Part shown: positions 1 to 5,604 of the stretch, one piece after another
Numbering within the stretch: position 1 is the stretch's first letter
Layout of the letters: the number at the start of each line of letters is the position of its first letter
NCBI GenBank assembly: GCA_041576235.1
Contig: JBFGLJ010000077.1
Span: forward strand, 1 to 12,846
Direction of reading: 5' to 3'
DNA: 12,846 nucleotides
Source: JABDII01 sp041576235
Lineage (GTDB): Bacteria; Gemmatimonadota; Gemmatimonadetes; Gemmatimonadales; GWC2-71-9
Notes under the pieces: model-generated
Database searches by the model: none
What the model saw: only the letters and a program-made list of their open reading frames with translations
What the model was told of the DNA's origin: nothing
Position numbers and translations under genes: made by a program

Positions 1-124
1 ATCTCGAGCGACGGCGGCCGCCCCTCGCCGTCTTTTGGTCGGTCGGTGTACGTCGGCCGGCCCGAGTCCATTAGATTTCCGGCGCTTTTGAGTGAAGGCT
101 CTCCGTTCTCGGTGAGGAGTGTGA
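1..124. other. Leader region before the first gene, no supported gene
   Basis: No complete gene is visible here. One forward frame entering from the left edge stops at TAG 72-74 and another at TGA 89-91, so the tail of an upstream gene could be present, but the residues (many Arg and Pro) match nothing I recognise. I see no convincing -35/-10 pair. The last bases hold the ribosome binding site of the epimerase gene. Confidence 0.4.
114..119 (+). promoter_or_regulatory. Ribosome binding site of the epimerase gene
   Basis: GAGGAG lies 5 nt before the ATG at 125. It supports this start over the longer open frame that begins at 46 in another reading frame. Confidence 0.7.
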
Positions 125-1075
125 ATGGCGGGACGCGTGCTCGTGACAGGTGGCGCCGGTTTCATCGGATCCCATATTGCCAACTCGTACCTCGAGGCCG
201 GATGGGAGGTCGTCATCCTCGACGACCTCTCCAGCGGCAAAGCGGCGAACGTGCCGGCCGGGGCGAACCTGATCGAGGCCGATATTCGATCGGCCGAGGC
301 GCACGACGTGGTGGCCGGCGGCAACTTCGATGTGCTGAACCATCATGCGGCCCAGATCGATGTTCGGGTCTCGGTCGCCGAGCCGGCGTTGGACGCCGAC
401 ATCAACGTGCGAGGACTGGCCAACATGCTGGCGGCGGCTGGAGCCGGCGGCGTTCACCGGGTGCTCTTTGCCAGCAGCGGCGGCGTGGTGTACGGGGATC
501 CTGCCGTGACGCCTACGCCCGAATCGGCGCCAAAGGCCCCCGTCTCTCCCTATGGCGTGAGCAAGCTGTCCGGCGAGCACTATCTCCACGCACTGGGCAC
601 GCTCTACGGCTTCGAACGGGTGGCGCTGCGCTACAGCAACATCTTCGGTCCTCGCCAAGATCCGCGATCCGAGGCTGGCGTCATTTCCATCTTTGTGTCT
701 CGGCTCCTGGCCGGGCAACCGCTCATTGTCTTCGGCGACGGGCGTCAGACGCGCGACTATGTTTTCGTACAAGACGTTGCCCGGGCGAATCTCTTGGCGA
801 GCACCCAGCCGCTGCCGGCGCTCGATGGCATCGACGGCGCGGCCTTCAACATCGGAACGGGGCGCGAACGGAGTGTCCTGGACCTCACCACCGCGGTGGG
901 CCGGGCGGTGGGGACGACGCCGAGAGTGGAGTTCGCCGCGGCCCGGTCGGGTGAGCTCAACCGCAGCGCGCTCGACGCGAGCAAGGCCAAGGACGTGCTG
1001 GGGTGGACGCCGACGGCCCGGTTCGAGGATGGGCTGGCCGAGCTCATCGCGTGGTTCCGAGAGGAGGCAGCGTGA
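125..1075 (+). CDS. NAD-dependent sugar-nucleotide epimerase/dehydratase (GalE-like, extended SDR)
   Basis: The 316-residue protein is an extended short-chain dehydrogenase/reductase, most like UDP-hexose 4-epimerases, which interconvert nucleotide sugars used for cell-surface glycans. Visible: the N-terminal Rossmann motif TGGAGFIG with glycines at 9, 12 and 15 for NAD binding, an acidic pair DD after the second strand, the SSGGVVYGD active-site segment with Ser117/118, and the catalytic pair Tyr143-x3-Lys147 (PYGVSK). A nearby RYSNIFGPRQDP block and RDYVFVQDV are typical of the GalE/WcaG group. Length fits the family (about 310-340). The ATG start has a good ribosome binding site. Its stop overlaps the tolQ start by 4 bp, so it is probably translated together with the Tol-Pal genes. 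Exact substrate cannot be read from the sequence; UDP-glucose/galactose is only the default guess, so no gene symbol is given. Confidence 0.93.
   Translation: MAGRVLVTGGAGFIGSHIANSYLEAGWEVVILDDLSSGKAANVPAGANLIEADIRSAEAHDVVAGGNFDVLNHHAAQIDVRVSVAEPALDADINVRGLANMLAAAGAGGVHRVLFASSGGVVYGDPAVTPTPESAPKAPVSPYGVSKLSGEHYLHALGTLYGFERVALRYSNIFGPRQDPRSEAGVISIFVSRLLAGQPLIVFGDGRQTRDYVFVQDVARANLLASTQPLPALDGIDGAAFNIGTGRERSVLDLTTAVGRAVGTTPRVEFAAARSGELNRSALDASKAKDVLGWTPTARFEDGLAELIAWFREEAA
1061..1067 (+). promoter_or_regulatory. Ribosome binding site that sets the tolQ GTG start
   Basis: GAGGAGG sits 4 nt before the GTG at 1072, inside the last codons of the epimerase gene. It favours the GTG start over the upstream in-frame start at 1003, which would add 23 non-conserved residues before the TolQ N-terminus. 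Confidence 0.75.
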
Positions 1076-1776
1076 CCCAGGTCGGTGGGGCGGTACCCTC
1101 GTCGAGTCTCGACCTCATCCGGGTCTCCAGCCTGGAAACGCAAGTCGTGCTCGCCATCATCGTCGTGTTTTCTCTCATCGCGTGGTTCTTGATCGGGCTC
1201 AAGTGGTGGCAGCTTCGCCGGATCCGGGACCACGCCGACCGTTTCTTTGGGGAGCTGGAGCGCACCACCCGCCTCGAGGACGCCTACAACGCCGTGATGA
1301 AGCTGCCGCCCTCTCCCTATAACCGTACCTTCCGCGAAGGCGTGCACTTCCTGAGCGAGTTGCACCCCGGGGTGCTTCGTGCCGATGGTCCCAAGGCCAC
1401 GCTTTCGCCGACCCAGGTCGAGGCCATGAAGATGGTCCTGAGCAAGGAGATCGCCGCCGAGCGCGACCTCATGGCCCGCTTCGTCCCGTGGCTCGCGACG
1501 ATTGGGTCGGTGAGTCCGCTCCTCGGGCTCCTGGGGACGGTGCTTGGTGTGATGGATGTCTTCATCGGCATCGCCGTCAAGGGCTCGGGGAACATCTCCG
1601 CCGTGGCGCCCGGCGTGGCGGAGGCGTTGGTGACCACCGTCGCCGGCTTGGCGACGGCGATCCCGGCCATCATTGGCTACAATCTCTTTGTGAACCGCAT
1701 CCGGCTGGTCGTGAGCGAGCTCGAGGGGTTTGCCAACGAGATCATTGGATCGATGGCTCGTGAGGGCCTCTTCTGA
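1072..1776 (+). CDS. tolQ: TolQ, proton-channel subunit of the Tol-Pal motor (MotA/TolQ/ExbB family)
   Basis: Inner-membrane subunit which, with TolR, turns the proton gradient into movement that drives TolA and keeps the outer membrane attached during division. The protein is 234 residues, close to E. coli TolQ (230). Three hydrophobic segments are visible: one near residues 22-44, then two near 145-170 and 180-205, with the large cytoplasmic loop between the first and second. The signature GLLGTVLGVMDVF contains Thr156, and VAPGVAEALVTT contains Thr189. Their 33-residue spacing equals that of the channel threonines 145 and 178 of E. coli TolQ. The start is GTG, overlapping the epimerase stop by 4 bp (GTGA) behind a strong ribosome binding site. 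Its stop shares 1 bp with the tolR start. ExbB is the alternative, but tolB, pal and cpoB downstream settle it as TolQ. Confidence 0.95.
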   Translation: MTQVGGAVPSSSLDLIRVSSLETQVVLAIIVVFSLIAWFLIGLKWWQLRRIRDHADRFFGELERTTRLEDAYNAVMKLPPSPYNRTFREGVHFLSELHPGVLRADGPKATLSPTQVEAMKMVLSKEIAAERDLMARFVPWLATIGSVSPLLGLLGTVLGVMDVFIGIAVKGSGNISAVAPGVAEALVTTVAGLATAIPAIIGYNLFVNRIRLVVSELEGFANEIIGSMAREGLF

Positions 1777-2198
1777 TGTTGCACATCTCGGGCGGCGGCA
1801 ACGGCAGCGGCGAGCTCCCGCTCAACGCCGACATCAATGTTACGTCGCTGGTCGACGTCGCGTTCGTCCTTCTGATTATCTTCATGATCACGGCGCCCAT
1901 CATGCAGGGCGGCGTGGACGTGCAGCTTCCCCAAGCCCAGGCAAGGCCGCTCAGCCCCAATGAGGGCATGGTGGTCTCCATCGACCGGCAGGGGCGAATC
2001 TTCATCGATGAGACGGAAGTCTCGTACGAGGATTTCCGCATCACCTTTCGAGCCCTGGTCGAGCGCCGGAATCCCTCGGGGATCTACGTCCGGGCGGATC
2101 GGAGGGTGCCGTATGGAGACGTTGTCCGGGTGCTGGCCGTGGTGCGGAACTCGGGGGTACAGGACGTTGGTCTCGTGGCGGAGGAGGAGTTTAGGTAG
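1776..2198 (+). CDS. tolR: TolR, ExbD/TolR-family motor subunit
   Basis: Single-span partner of TolQ in the proton channel, with a periplasmic domain thought to contact peptidoglycan. The 140-residue protein (E. coli TolR 142) has a short cytoplasmic N-terminus, then the diagnostic block INVTSLVDVAFVLLIIFMIT, in which Asp27 is the protonatable membrane aspartate (Asp23 in E. coli). The rest is a periplasmic domain ending in VRVLAVVRNSGVQDVGLV, the usual TolR/ExbD C-terminal helix-strand pattern. ATG start with GAGGG at 1762-1766. The start shares one base with the tolQ stop (TGATG), which suggests translational coupling and near-matched output of the two motor subunits. Confidence 0.95.
   Translation: MLHISGGGNGSGELPLNADINVTSLVDVAFVLLIIFMITAPIMQGGVDVQLPQAQARPLSPNEGMVVSIDRQGRIFIDETEVSYEDFRITFRALVERRNPSGIYVRADRRVPYGDVVRVLAVVRNSGVQDVGLVAEEEFR
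2181..2189 (+). promoter_or_regulatory. Ribosome binding site of the tolA-like gene, inside tolR
   Basis: GAGGAGGAG lies 8 nt before the GTG at 2198 and also codes the Glu-Glu-Glu near the TolR C-terminus. It is the strongest Shine-Dalgarno match in the operon and supports the GTG as the true start. Confidence 0.75.
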
Positions 2199-2899
2199 TG
2201 CGCGTCGGGCTGGCACCGCGCGACCGGAAGCAGGCCGGCGTCGCGGCAGGAATCCTGGGGACGGTTGCCGTCCACTTGGGTGCGGTCGGGTTTCTCTTGC
2301 TGGCGGTGACCCCGCCGATACAGCCACCGCCCGTCTATGCGGTCGAGTTGGTGGCCGCCCCCGCCAGGGTCGAGCGATCGCGCCCGGCCCCCGAGGCCGT
2401 GCCCCGGCCCGCGGAGGAGCCGGCGCCACCGGAGCCGACGCCGGAGAAGGTCGCGCCGACACCCGAGCCGGCGCCAACCCCAGCGCCGTCGGCTGCGCCA
2501 GAGCCCCGCGAGCCTCCGCCCAAGGCGGCGGCCCCAGTCGAGCCGGCGCCGGGGGAAGCACCGAGCACAGGGACGGACGTCGCGACGGTGAAAACGCCCG
2601 GGCTCACGTTCCCGTACCCGGAATACTTGCGAAACATCGTTACCCAGGTCTATCGCCGGTGGGATCAGCCCCGGGGCAAGGCCGCGCTCCAGGCGGAGGT
2701 TTTCTTTCTGATCGATCGAGATGGGAGTGTCCGAGAGATGCGGTTCATTAGTCCGTCCGGCAACTTCTCCTTCGATCTTGGCGCCCAGGGCGCAATCGAG
2801 GCCGCTGGGAATGCCAAGGCCTTCGGCCCGCTCCCGGACGGCTTCGAGAACGATGTCTTGCCCGTCAGCTTCTTCTTCAGCCCGAAGAGTGATTCATGA
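2198..2899 (+). CDS. tolA: TolA-like energy transducer with TonB-type C-terminal domain
   Basis: This is the periplasm-spanning arm of the Tol-Pal motor: anchored in the inner membrane by TolQR and reaching TolB/Pal. The 233-residue protein has an N-terminal membrane segment (about 13-36) carrying Thr22-x3-His26, which resembles the Ser-x3-His motif used by TonB and TolA to engage their motor. A Pro/Ala/Glu-rich linker (about 41-127) follows, then a TonB/TolA C-terminal fold (about 135-230) with PYPEYLRNIVTQVYRRW and EVFFLIDRDGSVREM. It is much shorter than E. coli TolA (421) and lacks the long helical domain II, so by architecture it looks like TonB. Its position between tolR and tolB makes the TolA role the better reading. 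GTG start sharing one base with the tolR stop (TAGTG); its stop overlaps the tolB start by 4 bp. Confidence 0.88.
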   Translation: MRVGLAPRDRKQAGVAAGILGTVAVHLGAVGFLLLAVTPPIQPPPVYAVELVAAPARVERSRPAPEAVPRPAEEPAPPEPTPEKVAPTPEPAPTPAPSAAPEPREPPPKAAAPVEPAPGEAPSTGTDVATVKTPGLTFPYPEYLRNIVTQVYRRWDQPRGKAALQAEVFFLIDRDGSVREMRFISPSGNFSFDLGAQGAIEAAGNAKAFGPLPDGFENDVLPVSFFFSPKSDS

Positions 2900-4188
2900 G
2901 ACGCTGCCTCCTGGCCGTTGGCACCCTCATGTCGCCGGTGGCAGCCGTGGCGCAGGACTCCGTACCGCCGCTCGACCAAGGGGTCCGGGTTGGGATCACC
3001 TACACCCCCGGCATCCGGCCACGGCTCGTTGTGCTGCCTGGCGCGGGTCTGGACTCGGTGCGACAGGTCCTCGAACGCGATTTGGACTACAGCGACCGCT
3101 TCGAGATGCTGGCGGGCGGCCGGTCGTCTTCGAGTGGGTCGATCAATCTCGGGCTGTACGCGGCCTTAGGGGCGCAGTACGGGGTCGAGGTGAGCCCGGC
3201 CGGACCGGCCATCAGCATCCGTCTCCACGACCTGACCGTGGGCGACGTGGTCAACGAGCAGTTGGTGGTGTTGCCGGCCTTCGACTCACCGCCGTTTCGG
3301 ATGGCCGTCCATCGCGCCGCCGATGAGGTCGTCCGGTGGATCACCGGCACACCAGGCATTGCGGCCACCCGGCTGCTGTTCGTCGGCGGCAACCAACTCT
3401 ATCGCATCGACAGCGACGGTCTCAATCCGGTGGCGATTACCCCGGGGCACGAGAAGGCGCTCTCGCCAGTGTGGTCGCCCGATGGACGGTCCGTGGCCTA
3501 CACCCGCTTCGAAGAAGGCCGTGGCCCGGTCGTCATCCGAGAGCTGTCCACGCGCGCGGTGCGGACGGTGCCGTCAACATCCGCCGGGCTCAATTATGCG
3601 GCGTCGTTCGCTCCCGATGGCCGGACGATCGCCTTTACCCGGTCGGATGAAAACGGGACCGACATCTTCTCGGCCAATATTGCCGATCAATGTTGCGTGC
3701 GGCGCTTGACCGCCGGTCGCTTTGCGGATAATCTATCTCCCACCTTTTCCTCGGACGGGAATCGCATTGCGTTCATCTCGACCCGGGCGGGACCGCCTCA
3801 GGTCTACGTGATGGCCGCCGACGGCACCGGACAGGAATTGTTGGCCCCGTTCGACTTCGGGGTCACCGGCAGTTCGAACGGCCCGGAGTGGTCACCCGAT
3901 GGGGCCACCGTGGCGTTTCATCGCGACGTCGAACGGCAGCCCCAGATTTTCGTTGTGGACGTGGGGAACCGGCGAGTCCGCCAACTCACCTCCACCGGGC
4001 GCAACACCGATCCCACCTGGGCTCCCGATGGCCGTCACATTGCCTTCGTATCGGATCGAAGCGGGACGCGCCAACTATGGATCATCGACATCGAGACGGG
4101 CCGGGTGCGGCAGTTGCGTACGCCAACGAGCACCCGACTTCCATCATGGTCGCGCCGCCTGGCCGCGTCGGCGGGCGATATACCCTAG
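2896..4188 (+). CDS. tolB: TolB, periplasmic beta-propeller protein of the Tol-Pal system
   Basis: Periplasmic protein that binds Pal and TolA and switches Pal between free and peptidoglycan-bound states. The 430-residue precursor (E. coli TolB 430) has a Sec signal peptide with likely cleavage AVA|QD after residue 19, an N-terminal domain (about 28-140) and a six-bladed propeller. Blade motifs of the W/F-S/A-P-D-G type recur with Trp193, Phe238, Phe284, Trp332 and Trp375, followed by Trp418 in RLPSWS, at a spacing of 43 to 48 residues. The last one matches the closing FPAWS of E. coli TolB. The ATG start overlaps the tolA-like stop by 4 bp (ATGA), behind a weak GAAGAG. The gap to pal is 18 bp. 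Propeller proteins of the PD40 type are common, but signal peptide, N-terminal domain, length and neighbours make TolB nearly certain. Confidence 0.95.
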   Translation: MRRCLLAVGTLMSPVAAVAQDSVPPLDQGVRVGITYTPGIRPRLVVLPGAGLDSVRQVLERDLDYSDRFEMLAGGRSSSSGSINLGLYAALGAQYGVEVSPAGPAISIRLHDLTVGDVVNEQLVVLPAFDSPPFRMAVHRAADEVVRWITGTPGIAATRLLFVGGNQLYRIDSDGLNPVAITPGHEKALSPVWSPDGRSVAYTRFEEGRGPVVIRELSTRAVRTVPSTSAGLNYAASFAPDGRTIAFTRSDENGTDIFSANIADQCCVRRLTAGRFADNLSPTFSSDGNRIAFISTRAGPPQVYVMAADGTGQELLAPFDFGVTGSSNGPEWSPDGATVAFHRDVERQPQIFVVDVGNRRVRQLTSTGRNTDPTWAPDGRHIAFVSDRSGTRQLWIIDIETGRVRQLRTPTSTRLPSWSRRLAASAGDIP

Positions 4189-4194
4189 CACTCA

Positions 4195-4200
4195 TTGGAG
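4195..4200 (+). promoter_or_regulatory. Ribosome binding site that sets the pal ATG start
   Basis: TTGGAG lies 6 nt before ATG 4207. The TTG inside it is in frame and could be mistaken for the start, but starting there would add Met-Glu-His-Thr to a lipoprotein signal peptide and consume the ribosome binding site itself. Confidence 0.7.
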
Positions 4201-4206
4201 CATACC

Positions 4207-4803
4207 ATGCATCGGACGTCATTCCTGACCGTCGCCCTCGTGGCTGCAGCCGCGGCTTGCGGGGGGAGCCAACCAGAGCCTGAGCCGCCGGCCCCTGTGG
4301 TCGACAGTGCGGCGATCCGGGAGCAGGCCCGGCTCGATTCCATCGACGCCGCCCGGCGTGCCCGAGAGGCCGCTGAGCGCGCGCGCGCCGAGGCGGAGCG
4401 GCGGGCCAGGGAAGAGGCGGAGCGGGTTCGGGCCGCGCTTGTAGCGGAGCTGGCCGCTATGGTCAACTTCGACTTCGACCGATCGGACATCCGCCCAGTC
4501 GACACGAGCAATCTCGACCGCAAGGCCGCAATCCTCGCCGCAAACACGGGCGTCCGGATCCGGATCGGTGGGCACTGCGATGAGCGGGGGTCGGACGAGT
4601 ACAACCTTGCCCTCGGCAATCGCCGGGCCGCCTCAACGAAGCGGTACCTCGTCAACAAGGGGGTGGCCGCGTCGCGGATCGAGATCGTGTCCTTTGGCGA
4701 GGAGCGCCCGCTCGACTCGGGCTCCAATGAAGGAGCGTGGGCTCGAAACCGTCGTGCCGAGTTCGAGTTGATCGGGGGCGGTGCCACCCTGGTCGCCCCG
4801 TAG
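4207..4803 (+). CDS. pal: Pal, peptidoglycan-associated outer-membrane lipoprotein
   Basis: Outer-membrane lipoprotein that holds peptidoglycan and TolB, tethering the outer membrane to the wall. The 198-residue precursor has a signal peptide ending in a lipobox (AAAAAC) with the lipidated Cys18. An unusually long, highly charged Arg/Glu/Ala helix follows (about 37-85), then an OmpA-like domain (86-195) with VNFDFDRSDI, the Pal signature GHCDERGSDEYNLALGNRRA, and closing NRRAEFEL. Asp125 and Arg140 are spaced 15 apart like the diaminopimelate-binding Asp225/Arg240 of OmpA. E. coli Pal is 173 residues; the extra length here is the helix. Preceded by tolB (18-bp gap), followed by cpoB with a 1-bp overlap. 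Confidence 0.95.
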   Translation: MHRTSFLTVALVAAAAACGGSQPEPEPPAPVVDSAAIREQARLDSIDAARRAREAAERARAEAERRAREEAERVRAALVAELAAMVNFDFDRSDIRPVDTSNLDRKAAILAANTGVRIRIGGHCDERGSDEYNLALGNRRAASTKRYLVNKGVAASRIEIVSFGEERPLDSGSNEGAWARNRRAEFELIGGGATLVAP

Positions 4804-5576
4804 TGTCACGCCGCACCGCCTGGGCCGGCATCCTCGCGGCGGCGACTGCCGTCGCGGGATGCGCGCTCAAGAGCGACGTTCGCCGGGTGGAAACCGAGTT
4901 GGCGCTGATGAAGCTCGAAGCGGCGCAACGCGATTCGGTTGCAGCCCGGCGGCTGGCGGAGATCATTGCCGTCCAGCAACGCATCCTCGACTCGCTCAGG
5001 GGCACCGACCGACGGCTCACAGCGGTACGCGGCGAACTGTCCGGTGAGCACTTCACCATCCAGCAGCTGCTGGTTCAGGTGCAAGAGCTCACTGGACAGA
5101 GCCAACAGCGGCTGTCGGAGCTCCGCGCCCAGCTGGAAGCTGAACGGCAAACCGACCGGGCGCCGGTGGCCGGCGACACCGGAGCCGGGCCGGTTGCCCG
5201 CGACCCATCGGCGGAGCAGATGTACCAGGCCTCCCTCCAGCAGTTGCGGCGTGGGAGTTTGACCACCGCGCGACTCGGCTTCCGCCAGCTCATTCAAAGC
5301 CATCCCAGCAGCGAGCGGGTGCCTGACGCGCTCTATTTCATCGGAGAGAGCTTTGCCGCGGAGCCCGATTCCGCACGCGCGCACTACGTGCAGGTGGTTC
5401 AGGGGCATGCGAACTCGTCGCGGGCGCCGGCCGCCTTGTATAAGCTGGGCCTCCTTGCCGAGCAGCGACAGCAGCCGGACGAGGCGAGAAACCTCTACCG
5501 GCGTGTGGTGGACGACTACGCCACCTCGGACGCGGCTTCGCTTGCTCGAGACCGACTGCGTGCGCTAGGGCAGTAA
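4803..5576 (+). CDS. cpoB: CpoB/YbgF-like TPR protein of the Tol-Pal operon, predicted lipoprotein
   Basis: In E. coli, CpoB is a periplasmic TPR protein that links Tol-Pal action to septal wall synthesis. This 257-residue protein has the same plan: an N-terminal coiled coil (about 24-115, rich in Glu, Arg and Leu), a short Gly/Pro/Ala linker, and a C-terminal TPR region (about 137-257) with MYQASLQQLRRGSLTTARLGF, then ALYFIGESF and ALYKLGLLAEQ as successive helices. Starting at GTG 4803, which shares one base with the pal stop (TAGTG), the N-terminus is a lipoprotein signal with lipobox AVAGC (Cys20). The longer frame from 4737 would bury this signal behind 22 extra residues. E. coli CpoB is not a lipoprotein, so membrane anchoring would be a difference. 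BamD-like proteins share the TPR fold, but the operon position favours CpoB. Confidence 0.88.
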   Translation: MSRRTAWAGILAAATAVAGCALKSDVRRVETELALMKLEAAQRDSVAARRLAEIIAVQQRILDSLRGTDRRLTAVRGELSGEHFTIQQLLVQVQELTGQSQQRLSELRAQLEAERQTDRAPVAGDTGAGPVARDPSAEQMYQASLQQLRRGSLTTARLGFRQLIQSHPSSERVPDALYFIGESFAAEPDSARAHYVQVVQGHANSSRAPAALYKLGLLAEQRQQPDEARNLYRRVVDDYATSDAASLARDRLRALGQ

Positions 5577-5604
5577 GCCACCGGTCGGGACCGTCCGACT
5601 CGCT

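Noticed and set aside
71..772. Minus-strand open frame opposite the epimerase gene
   Set aside because: The plus-strand frame has the Rossmann and Tyr-x3-Lys motifs; the antisense product has none.
1003..1071. Longer tolQ start at 1003
   Set aside because: It adds 23 residues overlapping the epimerase C-terminus, unlike TolQ N-termini. GTG 1072 has GAGGAGG just before it.
4737..4802. Longer cpoB start at GTG 4737
   Set aside because: It adds 22 residues inside the pal gene, ahead of the lipobox, and the nearby AGGAG is only 1 nt from that GTG.
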